From assembly GCA_965153455.1 (NCBI GenBank), contig OZ234498.1, forward strand, positions 15,066,001-15,130,000: DNA of 64,000 bases, read 5' to 3'. This DNA is from Sphagnum compactum (Eukaryota > Bryophyta > Sphagnopsida > Sphagnales). The translations under genes were made by a program, and so were the position numbers. Shown one piece after another: positions 1-10,128 of this stretch; within the stretch, counting starts at the first letter, position 1; each line of letters starts with the position of its first letter. The notes beneath the pieces are model-generated. The model saw only the letters and a list, made by a program, of their open reading frames with translations. It was not told the DNA's origin and did no database searches.

Positions 1-197
1 GAGTTGGGTGGTGAAAGAAAAAAAAAACAACACCATTAGTGGAGGCCCTTACCTTTGCCACAAAAGGGGGCCCTCTTCTTTCTTCTTTACATGGGTCCAT
101 CAACAAAGAATGTAACAACAACAATAAGGGTGATAATATCCACAGCCATTGCCCCCATCACCATCACCAAGAGCTTGGAGCTTTCAAGGTTTTTTCT

Positions 198-450
198 TTT
201 GGTTGCAGCAATTTAAGGTGGGGGGGAGGACCACCGAACCCTCGTCATCATGTTGATTTTCGTCATTTCTATGGTCATGGGCACCACAATTAAAAATAGT
301 AATGCAATTATAACTATTTTTTTCATTACAACAAACCAAGGTGGGAGGTGGGGGAAAGAACATTAAACCCCTTGTCATCGTGTTGATCTTCATCATCTTT
401 GTGGTCATGGGCACCATCATAAAAACAATAATGCAAATGTAGTTGTAAAT
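198..450. repeat. two-copy tandem repeat, ~128 bp unit
   Basis: Two imperfect copies lie head to tail, near 198-325 and 326-450. Both carry a G-rich block, then a GTCATCRTGTTGAT stretch, then TGGTCATGGGCACCA, then a run of short ATGCAA-type words. ORFs on either strand here follow the repeat and have no recognisable domain. Confidence 0.7.
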
Positions 451-565
451 ACAATAATGCAAAAAGGGGTGGCAAAAGGTGGGTTGTGAATGAGGGGTGT
501 TGTTGTAATAAACGGGAATATGGTGGTGCCGTTGTTGTTCAAACTCAAGTTCAATTGATCTTAAG

Positions 566-1194
566 GGGGCAAAACACACTAAGGTGTCACAATTTTAGCA
601 AATTAGAGTCCCTTTTCAAAGTTTTTTTTTAGTGTAGTTGAAAACTAGCTTAAAATATGAATATTTATATGATATTGAAAGTAACATTTTTTTCCATTTT
701 CAATTTCAAATTATGATGTTATAAAACATATAAAAAATATCACAAAAGATTTTTTTTAAATAATTATTTTTGAATGCTTAAAGGGGCTTTTAAAATAATT
801 ATAGTTTTTGGGTTTTTAAAAGTCTATAATATAATAAATTAAAATGACATTCCATTCATTCAATGGATCTTAGGTTTCTTAAACATGATTCATCCAATAT
901 CCCAAAGTTTCAAACACATCGACTAACACATTGTATGATAAAAGTTCATATCCATGAGTTTTGCAAGTGTGACAAAAAATGTGGGCAAAATTCAAAAGTC
1001 CATTACTTATTGGCTATCCATGATTTTGATTAGATTTTTTCATTTTTAGAAGGTTGATTATGATAGCGTTAGATAAATGAATTTTTTTTTTTCTATTATT
1101 TCAATGAATTTGATTTTTGTTTTTTTTATATCTAGGGCATACAAGAAAAACTAGCATTGTGACACCCATATAAGGTCATTGTAGTGTGCAAACA
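566..1194. repeat. left copy of a ~0.62 kb direct repeat (LTR candidate)
   Basis: This is near-identical with only small differences to 4964-5596, in the same orientation. Inside each copy a TGTCACAAT word near the left and an ATTGTGACA word near the right form a short inverted pair, and the right edge reads ...GTGYRAACA. Two such repeats 4.4 kb apart fit the LTRs of one retrotransposon. The left edge could be at the TGTCAC (585) or about 20 bases upstream, because similarity extends through AAAACACA. I could not see matching target-site duplications, so this could also be a duplicated segment. Confidence 0.6.
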
Positions 1195-2927
1195 CCCAAG
1201 GGGTTTAACAGATCTTGGGAGGTTTAGAAACTTGAAAAACCTCAGGACAAGGTGGTTTAAAAAATCTAATTTGAACCTTTTTAAAAAAATTCCATGTTTT
1301 CCATCTTTGTGGAGACAATTTTCATCCATTGTTTGGATTTATTTTAGCCATCCACTTTTCATCCATCTAATAGTTAAACAAATTAAATTAGTAAGGGGAT
1401 TGATAGGCTAATTGGTGAACACCCTACCTTAGCCTGGACATTAAACAATTAAGAACATAAGATTGGAAAATTTTCAAACATTTCAACCGTTGTGACTAAA
1501 CAAAGAAATTAAAATTAATTAATTTCAAATTTAACTTAAAATTAATTGGGCATTTTTTTTAATATTCATATATTTGGCATACAAGGTTGATTTGGAAGGA
1601 CATTTGCACCAATGGAAACATGGATGTGTAAGGAGAATTTCAATTTGTTTGGAAACAAACAAATTTGAAATTTTTTGGTAGGTATGGAAACATGGTGCAT
1701 GTGGAACCATTTTTTTGTCACAATTTTGACATTTTAATGTTTATGCTGAACACCCATTCTTGTAATTTACAAATGATGGAGTGTCATGTCATCAACAAAT
1801 AAGGAGGATTTATAATTCCTATTATAATTTTTCTATAGGAATTACAAAAATGGGAATTCATATTGTGTGAAAGTTCATTTGCACTTTGTGTTGTTTTTGG
1901 GTTGCGCTTAGGTTTTAGCCATGTTCATGGAAAATATTAGGCTTGGTTGGGCTTGTAATTCCATGATGAGATTTTAGGACATAATTTCAAGTATTACATG
2001 AATAATTTAAATTCCATGGCAAGTTTTCGAAACACAAATTATCACATTGGGGTTTACTAATCAAAACTCACCAATGCATTTTTTCATTAAACAAGGTTGG
2101 ATGTTAGTGGGGAAAAATATAGGTTGTAAAATAGTTTTTGGCGTTTTGAATATTCTAAGTTTGATCACTAGTTGTCGCATTGATTGTTTCTGGTGGTGAA
2201 TGATGTTGATGGTTAGTATATCACAATTTTTGTGTTTATATTGTGCCCAAGTTTTGTTGGCCTTATGAATTTTTTATGAATGTAAATGCCCTTTTAGATT
2301 AGGGTTATATTAAACACATAGGTTCAACATCTTAGTTTAAAGTTAAGGTTTGATTACCTTGGAATTAGGGCTAAGGTTCACCACAAAGGTGAGAAGATTT
2401 TGTAACATGGGATATTTTCAAGGGTATCAATGGGTTTATTAGGCTGAAAATGAGGTTCAAACCACCCACACCACCATCATTTTCATATGGGGAGATTCTT
2501 AAGACTCAAAAACAAGTTCATTGCTAAGTTTATCCACCATTGTTGTGATACACATAAGACATTATAGAGCCACTAAAGGATTTTAATTTGTTGATATTCA
2601 GGGGTATTTAACATAATCGTGCATTACTATGTTGAAATTTATAATTATCATTCTCTACACACACATCACAAATGATAGAAACCATCCTGATGGTGCATCA
2701 TTTTCAAACTGTTGCCTCTTAATTTGGGGTTAAAATACCCTTGAACCAAATAATAATATAAAGAAGCCTTTTTATAAATCTATCGCAAATGAACACCTTG
2801 GTTCTAAGGTGTAATATTAGTAGGTTGAATGCAAATGTGAACTCCATTGTCAACTAACTATAATCCCCCCAAATCTTTAGTCAAATGTGCATCATCATGG
2901 ATAAAAATTTAGTTTATTCCCTATTAT
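1195..2927. other. AT-rich interior of the LTR-candidate pair, no gene
   Basis: The stretch is AT-rich with scattered stops in all frames. The two short ORFs near 1132-1411 overlap each other on opposite strands and show no domain. It may be the eroded internal region of the element bounded by the direct repeats. Confidence 0.5.
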
Positions 2928-3146
2928 CTAATTATAAATATTTGCAAGTTTATTTTGTGCATTAAAGGCAAAACCATTTTCCAACAATATTGCTTCCAAT
3001 GGTAGCATAAAACATCCCATATGCCAAACTTTGGAACATTGATCACAAATCGATATAATGGTAGCCCCATAGATTATCCATATATACAATATACAACATA
3101 ATCTAGTGCGAACAATTGCCAAAGATGGGTTAATTTGGCCATCCAC
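2928..3146 (-). pseudogene. PHD-finger-like remnant, probably of a retrotransposon polyprotein
   Basis: A 72-codon open stretch holds CDQCSKVWHMGCF followed by a PLEA word. This matches the second half of a PHD finger (C-x2-C, then W/Y-H-x2-C, then a P-L segment). The last two cysteines expected after the W/G-x-F word are lost (the sequence reads FAFNAQ), so the finger is broken. PHD-like fingers are found in some plant gypsy polyproteins as well as in host chromatin readers. Its position between the two ~0.62 kb direct repeats favours a transposon origin. The family assignment is by motif reading only. Confidence 0.4.
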
Positions 3147-3559
3147 ATTTTAAAAATGACATGGTGTTCAATTACACGTGGTTTTTCCATGTTTGATCAT
3201 CTTAAACCCTCCAACAACAATATTCTAGAAGGCAAATATACCTTTTACAAAACGTTTGTTTTTTTCATTTTTGGACTATGGCATGGGAGGCAACAACAAG
3301 CAAAGTGTGGATTCACATGTGGCGATAATTGCAGCTTTGTGGCAAAAAAAAAGTCTTCAACCATTGTATTATAAGTGCCCTTGAGCGATGTTATAACCAT
3401 ATAGATTGCAAGAGCTAGCACTTGCCTCTTTCTACTTGGTGTATAAATCTAACTACCAAATCTTTGCATCCTTCACTTTCTGGCTATATACACTATTCCT
3501 ATCCTAATAATATGGTAAAAAAACATGACTAAGGGATTGCAAAATAACACCCATGTATC

Positions 3560-3950
3560 AAAACAAAAATGAGCTGACCCAAAACTTGTTGCAATAATGA
3601 AAATTAAAGACAAAACATTATTCATATTGGCCCCATCCATTTGTTGTCATCACATTAGGATCCATTCACAATATTGGATGAAAATGTGCACTTTCATTTT
3701 ACTTTTCCATTCAAACATGTAATAGTCACAAATTATAATTGCATTTCCAACTTCATTCGATTATATCAACATTATAGTTGCATATGTGACTACAATAATT
3801 GCATATATGACTACACACATTTACAACTAAAACGACACATAGGACTAACCCAATTGTAGTTGTAAAAACAGTTGATTCGGACACTAGTTGCATCTATAGT
3901 CATAACCATATGGTTAGAATGGACAAGATTTCTTCTAATGACATAAGTTG
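3560..3950. repeat. dispersed repeat, copy A (related to 44.3-44.6 kb)
   Basis: This shares long interrupted similarity with 44341-44612: GACACATAGGACTAAC, a GGACAYTAGTTRCAT word, then ATGGTYAGAATGGACAA. It is rich in short AGTTGCAT/ACTACAA words in both orientations, like the subterminal arrays of CACTA elements. The end at 3921-3950 (GAATGGACAAGATTTCTTCTAATG-like) is the unoccupied counterpart of the insertion site of the CACTA element at 44613-46439. Confidence 0.6.
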
Positions 3951-3995
3951 AAAAACATTAATGACCTTCCACAAATGGGTAAAGGGATTAACAAT

Positions 3996-4358
3996 CTAGG
4001 GGTTCACCTTGTCAATAGTTAATGTTGATACCTCTGCCATTGTTTGAGCTACATTAGACTTCATTGTTAGCTTGAACAATCCTTGTTGAACATTCAAATC
4101 CCTCCCGAAAAAAATGGCAGGCACCATTGATTGTGCTTTTTCACCTGTTGGAACTCTACATGCACGTGGATTGCCATAGATTTTTTTCAACATTTCCAAA
4201 TGTTTTGGAAAAGTCATATCTACATATACTTGCAGCCAATATTGGGTATAAACTATTCCCATGGCATTGAGTACTATTTGTTCAAGAAATCGAGCATCCA
4301 ACTCCTCAATCAAACTTGCAACAACCTTTATTAGTTCCAACTTCAACCAATAACCCAA
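3996..4358 (-). CDS. unrecognised ORF, probably transposon-derived
   Basis: An open frame of 120 codons in AT-rich sequence. Visible words include IVYTQYWLQ, FPKHLEMLKKIYGNP and LDLQ-like NVQQGLFKLTMKSN. The run of amphipathic, well-mixed residues looks like real protein rather than a chance ORF, and similar wording occurs in plant transposon-encoded proteins. I cannot name a family, however. It has no recognisable start context, and it lies between the LTR candidates. Treat it as a fragment. Confidence 0.35.
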   Translation of the reverse strand: MGYWLKLELIKVVASLIEELDARFLEQIVLNAMGIVYTQYWLQVYVDMTFPKHLEMLKKIYGNPRACRVPTGEKAQSMVPAIFFGRDLNVQQGLFKLTMKSNVAQTMAEVSTLTIDKVNP

Positions 4359-4963
4359 TTTTCTACATCAATTAGAAGATATTCTAATCTAAAATGAACT
4401 AATTAAAAAGTCTTCCAATGTGGAACAAACAAAAGGACAAACAACAATAATATGAAAAAGGATTTTGGTTTGGAATCTTACACTTATAATCAACTTTTAC
4501 AAGTTGTAGTACATGAACAAATGTTGTTTGTGTCACTAGAAGTATCATTCCTATCTTTGAATAAATGGCATGGGCCCACTTATTAATAATCCTACATGTC
4601 AAGGAGGCCTAAATGACTATAATATGACTGGGATCATCCATTTGTAGTTGACATGTGTCCATAAGGCGAATTGTCCATGTATAACCTTTTTATTTGTCCA
4701 CATGGCATTATTATATTTGTAAAGACAAAATGTGATGATAAGATTACAGTCATACCTTAGTGATATATATATTTTTTGTTAGTAATAAAAGAGTTCCATT
4801 GTTTCACGTGGCATCCATGGATGGGGCCACACGGTAACACATGTTTTGACCATGTGGCATGAAAAGTTTTTGACATATAACAACATTTCGTTCTGACTTG
4901 TGAAGGATCGGCCAATGATGTAGTCATTTATGAGTAGTAACATAAAGATAATTTTATATGATT
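4359..4963. other. AT-rich stretch without a gene
   Basis: Short ORFs only (for example 4399-4602 minus) with no domain. It holds repeated CATGGCA-type words and ends at the right LTR candidate. Confidence 0.5.
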
Positions 4964-5596
4964 GTGGGGTGAAAACACATTAGGGTGTCACAATTTCGAC
5001 AGATTAGAATCCCTTTTCAAAGTCATTTTCTAGTGTAGTTGAAAACTAGTTTAAAATATGAATATTTAGATGATATTGAAAGTAACATTTTTTTCCATTT
5101 CCTATTTCAAATCATGATGCTATAAGACATATAAAAAATATCACAAAAGATTTTTTTTACTAATTTATTTTAAATGTTTAAAAGGGACTTCAAAATAATT
5201 ACAATTTTTGGGATTTAAAAAGTCCATAACATAATAAATTAAAATGACATTCCATTCATTCACTAGATCTTTAGTTTGTTAAACATGATTCATCCAATAT
5301 CCCAAAGTTTCAAACACATAAGACTAGCACATTGTAAGATAAAAGTCCATATCCATGAGTTTTGCAAGTGTGACAAAACAATGTGGGCAAAATTCAAAAG
5401 TCCATTACTTATTGGCTATCCATGATTTTGATTTGATATTTTCATTCTTGAAAGGTCGATTATGATAGCTTTAGATAAGTGAGTCCTTTTTTCTATTATT
5501 TCAATGAATTTTATTTTATTTATTTATTTTTATATGGGGAATATAGGAAAAATTAGCATTGTGACATCCATATAAGGTCATCGTAATGTGCGAACA
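4964..5596. repeat. right copy of the ~0.62 kb direct repeat (LTR candidate)
   Basis: It is the same as 566-1194 apart from scattered substitutions and short indels, for example in T- and A-runs. The left edge reads TGTGGGGTGAAAACACA, then TGTCACAAT. The right edge reads ATTGTGACATCC...GTGCGAACA. Similarity stops abruptly after AACAC, which marks the right boundary. Confidence 0.6.
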
Positions 5597-6163
5597 CTCT
5601 ATGTCATATTGTAGTCATTGAGTGATCATTTATAATTCATTTTATTTGACTTTGGATCAAATGTACATAATTCTAGTAATAAGACAGTTAGTGATTAGTG
5701 TTTCAAAGTGCCAAAATACCAACAAGACTTGTGAGTAATAAAATTATAGTCATTGTTTACATTCTAGTAGTTTTTTGAATAACTATAGTTGATAGTCATA
5801 TACATGTTAATAGTCATTTAAAAGTTGTTGATCACTAATCATTAAATAATAGGTGGGAAATTTTGAGTCCCCAAGTGAATTCCACCTCATATATTATTAT
5901 TACAAATTGACATGCAATTGAAGATCTCCATGTTTCAAAAGTTGTTCTTTATTAGTCATTAGTATATTGACATTACTTTATGGTCAATCAACTAATGACT
6001 AAGTAAGTGCATATAATAGTCCAAAAAGTAAGCCAAGAGATAATATTGATAATAACAAAGTTCCATTACAAGTTTAGAACAAAAATCAAGTTCAAGTCTA
6101 ATTTCTGATAATGAAACAAGGAATCAAACATTGAAAACTCATGGTTGTCACTCAAAAAGTCAA
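5597..6163. other. AT-rich stretch without a gene
   Basis: It is rich in AGTCATT/AATGACT words of the kind found in CACTA subterminal regions. It directly adjoins the 3' end of the CACTA-associated gene on the minus strand and may be that element's subterminal region. No terminal CACTA...TAGTG was identified. Confidence 0.35.
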
Positions 6164-8400
6164 TCAACTTGCAACTTTCACATACTTCCAATTCCACAAG
6201 CAGCAAGTGCCTACTCCATCCCCTACTACAACTTGGTCATAAGTTTCATGCAGATGCATAAGTGGAATATCAACCACATGCCCAACCCCAACATCTACCT
6301 TGAACCAAAACTTTGGAATACTTGAGCCATGGAACTTGTCCACCCCCCAATGACCGTTGATTTTGTCACTTGCAACCTTTTGTCAGGGGTTCTTTGGATT
6401 CAGCAACACCACAACTTGCCCAATAGCAAACTACAATAACATCCGACAAGTTAATACATTAACTTTTTGGTTATGGTTTGAATGCAACTAGCTCTTATAT
6501 ATAAAGACACCTAGAAACCTATATATGAAAACCATTATCAAAACATGGGTAGAACACCAAAAGAAATTTAGATGAAGGTGCTTACCATAGGAATGTTTTG
6601 TTTTTCCTTGTTGTTTTCCACAGGTGCAATCACCCTACCCCTTAGCTCCTTCCCATCTAATTGTTGCTGCAAGGTCAAATCCAATACATATTAAAATTAT
6701 CGTTAACCTAGTGGCACCTCCATAGTAACCACTTGGAAAAAAAGGACTGAACAACACACCAAAATACCCAACTTACCTTAACCATAGCTTGACCACTTTG
6801 ACCATCAACCACAATGGATTTTGATGGAGATTTGTGCTTGAATAATTTCTTTGCTGGGGTTGATTTAGCCTTCAAGACAACCCAATCCTCACCTTCAACA
6901 CTTTGAAGTGATGGTGGACACATTTGTGGTGATGCTTCAATCACCATCTTCTTTGATGGTGCTACTATGGTCTTCTCCTTAGATGAGTGACTCCACCCAT
7001 GCATTCAATGGATATTTTACTTAAGGACAAGGATTATGATCTTTCATTACCACTCCCTACTCCTTTAGGTATGTCCATTGGAACAACATTAACATTCAAG
7101 GTTGTGGTTTCTTTTGGAAGCATAAGAGGTGGTTGTGGTTCATGTTCAAAAACAACATTCAGTTTCATCAGAATTGGATCCTTCTGTGCTCCTAGGAACT
7201 TAGAAAACATGCTCTTGATGTCAAGTAGTGCACGAGTGTGAGCATGTTGACTGTCCAAGATAGAAGCAAATTTGGCATCCAACTAATTTTGCTTAGTCTT
7301 GATAGTTGTCATTCAAATTGACATTATTGCAGACAATGTTTATTGTAGGCAATCCACACATTTTTGTTAAAACTTAAGTCATGTTGGTTACTTGGCAAAT
7401 TTACATTATGAATTTATACATCATTCACTAAGTCCAATAGTGCATTGGAAAAAATGTGTCCAGAATCCAAATGTCATACAAAACCAGTAGCTCATAAACA
7501 TCCATGCACATACAATATAAACAAAATTTGTGTTTAACTATATGTTCATATAAATTTTTCATTCATGTACAAGGACCCATATTCAATAGCCCAATTTTTA
7601 CACTACTTCACATTCTATATGTATTAGATTGGAAAGTCACAAATTTCAACAATAAGTTCACAAGTTGGAGAAGTTGCAAACAAGACTCAAAATTCAGATC
7701 TAACTAATCTTACTAATGGGCCACAGGTCTATTTCGATCCTTGAAGTTCTTCAAGTATATCTGTCAAGCTAGGGTTTTGTTGCCTCTTCTTTATCTGTAA
7801 ATCACATAATAAACAACAATTATGTGATAGACCCATCCAAATTGAAGACACAATTGTATTGGGCAAAAAATAAAATTACTTGAGGGAAAGTAAGAAGTCA
7901 ACAAATACTAGCTTTGCTTCTTTCCCTACTTTGCTTCATCACCCCACATTGGCCATATTTGTCACTTTGCTCCTTGCATTGGACATTTGTTCTGCCTTCC
8001 TTTCTATTTCTGGTTTAAACCAATATGCTTTTAATTTCTCCCAATGTGGGGGTTCAATATACACTTGGCAATCTCTCTTCCCCGCCATGAATTTGGCCTA
8101 GTTCAACTTTCTTCTTTCTGTCTTTAGCCATCTTTTCACCACATTCCTGAATCCTACCACAAACAATTCATTATCTACATACTCAAATTTTTTGTCTAGA
8201 GTTGCCTGCAATTTTTCCAATGATTTAGGATCATGCCCTTCCCATTCAACAACACTAATATCTAGAATTCGAGGTATTAGTGTTCTTACCACCTCGTTCG
8301 AAGCATTTTTCCCATCACAACTTCCATTTATACCACCCCCTGGCCTTACTACAATCTTGTGGGGTTTTTGGCCAACTACTTGTCTAGCCTCAGAATTAAC
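6164..8400 (-). pseudogene. decayed CACTA (En/Spm) transposon protein gene, Transposase_24-like
   Basis: Reading leftward, an N-terminal block (8400-8098) reads IVVRPGGGI then ISVVEWEGHDP and FRNVVKRWLK. After a stop it continues at 8097-7880 as YIEPPHWEKLKAYW and NARSKV, the W-x4-YW...NR-type signature of plant Ptta/En/Spm (Transposase_24-like) proteins. A helical segment follows at 7282-7034, out of frame with the next part. The 3' end has clean exons: one ends at 6777 (AAG|GTAAGT), then 6666-6586 (27 codons, CAG in, ATG|GTAAGC out), then 6430-6164, ending at TGA 6164-6166. The last exon has one in-frame TGA yet keeps KINGHWGVDKFHG and FWFKVDVG. Intron phases agree. Several stops and at least one frameshift make it non-functional. 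These proteins normally accompany a TNP2 transposase in the same element; none lies next to it here. Confidence 0.65.
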
Positions 8401-9248
8401 ATCTTTCTCTTTCTTTTATGTCTTTAGACTGCTCTTGTTCTGCTATCTGGTTTCACTTCATGCATAGGGGCCACATTCATGGGCAGTCCACTAGATGGTA
8501 CCACAAGTACAAGTGCTACACTTGTGGGTGGCACAATGGATTGGTCCACAAATTGGGTTGTAGAGGGTGCAAGCACTTGTATCCATGGCCCTAGGTATTG
8601 TGGTGGCCCCACAAGTGGCAAACCCCATGGTTTGGGTTGTATCCAAGTTTGTTGCATCTAACCAGGTGGTGGCTGCCACTTCCACTAAATTTACTGGAAT
8701 TTTTGTGGGTTTTGTTTTAGACCCAGAAGAAGAAAGCAAGCAAGCAGCAAGAGGAAGGCAATGGTGCTTCATTTCACAGCACTGGGGAATGGAAGCAACG
8801 AAAATTCTCTTGTTGTTGCAAGCTGGAAGGACAGACATGTCCATTTTTCCCAACTGCTAAGTGCTGCTGTTGCTGCTGCTGCTGCCACATTACAGCAACA
8901 GCAAGAAGAGAGCATCATCTTCAATGACATGGAATTGGTACAGAAACCAATTGCACAGCTCCAACCAGAAATGCCAATCTTTCTCTCAACTCTCAAAGGC
9001 CAATCTTTCTTCCAAACTTCTTCCTCAACTCATGTCAATCTTTTTCTTCCTAAATTCAAATGCTCAAATGCCAATCTTTAGATGGGAAATTTGAGAAACT
9101 CTAAAATGGAAAGAAAAAAGTATCAAGAGTACGTTATTACATTAATCCACTAACAAAGGTTTCAAAGTATCAAAGGCCTTTATTACATTATTTTGATACT
9201 TTTCAAGGCCTTACTTCAATGAAATAATCCTGCTATTTCAAATGTTAG
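8401..9248. other. no confirmed gene; alanine- and Q-coding low-complexity stretch
   Basis: Overlapping ORFs on both strands between 8424 and 9090 share CCACAAG/GTTGC-rich sequence and a (CTG)n/(CAG)n-like block near 8868-8905. The plus ORF 8761-9081 encodes an Ala and Gln run but no domain. It could be an eroded upstream part of the GCN2-like fragment that follows, though I see no GCN2 motif in it. Confidence 0.3.
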
Positions 9249-10128
9249 TGGATCAATCTGGCAACATGTTTCATCTTCGTTATGACTCTTGTCAACATTT
9301 TGCTTACTGGGTTGCTCTAAATCAGGTGTTGCTCCTTTCTCTGCCATTGTCTCTCACTGTCCAGTTTAAAAAAGAGGAGACATCTAAGATCAGACGAGCT
9401 TACTTTCTGTTTCATTTCTGTTCTAACCAATGTGTGTCAGGGGGCTTTTGGATAGTACCCACCACAAAGATAACGAACACAGGACAAGCTTCCATCATGA
9501 CAAGAAGGTAGGAAAAAAAATAGTGCATGTCAGTTGCAGGGGGTTGTAATTTTATGTTTTTTCTTAAATCTCCAGCCAGCATCTCTGAAGTGGTATCAAA
9601 TTGATTGAATTTACTGTCAAGGGATCAGCCATAGTGCTCCACGAGAATATTTCCAGGTAAGTCCTCACTGCCTCCAATGGACAATGTTCATGTGCCAGAA
9701 GGGACCAGCTTATATCTTTGTGGCAGCTCAACATATTTTTTCACAGGTTCAGGGTGTTTTGCAGTGTGCCAATGCTAAATTTTGTAACCATTCAGCAGAG
9801 AAAAGAGGTTTTTCCATGGAAGAGCAGCGAGTTTTTTCCATCTGCCTTGTAGTACAAGAGTAGTGTGTTTAAGACAGCTTGTCTTTAGATGACAAACTAA
9901 GTTGCCACCTGGCTTCACGAGGCAAAGTGGTTTAGGATCTCCACATTGAGTTCCAGTCATTTCATATGTTTTGTTGAGTACATCTTCATTCTGTCTGATT
10001 CTTTTGCTCTTTTCATGTTGCTTTGGATTTTCTCCTTGGTTCTTCATATTGAAATCACTTGATTGTTACAGGGTGACTTTGATATTGTTGGAGGGGCCCA
10101 TGCATTGGCAGAGGCTGATGCCATAAAG
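9249..10128 (+). pseudogene. GCN2-like fragment: three consecutive HisRS-like-domain exons
   Basis: GCN2 is the eIF2-alpha kinase that senses uncharged tRNA through a histidyl-tRNA-synthetase-like domain. Three exon-like blocks read in order. 9249-9325 gives DQSGNMFHLRYD then FAYWVALNQ, with GTGTTG after it. 9576-9656 (27 codons) gives PASLKWYQID, a stop, then ISHSAPREYFQ, with GTAAGT after it. 10072-10128 (19 codons) gives GDFDIVGGAHALAEADAIK, with GTAGGC after it. Pyrimidine-rich AGs precede the second and third. The order and wording match the class II motif-2 region of plant GCN2 (KRYEI...GHS.P..YLQ / GDFDIIGG). A TGA replaces a codon that is Trp in the family, typical of decay. No kinase domain is found upstream and no exon follows. 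The minus-strand ORFs here (9775-10047, 10055-10279) are not explained by it. Confidence 0.6.
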
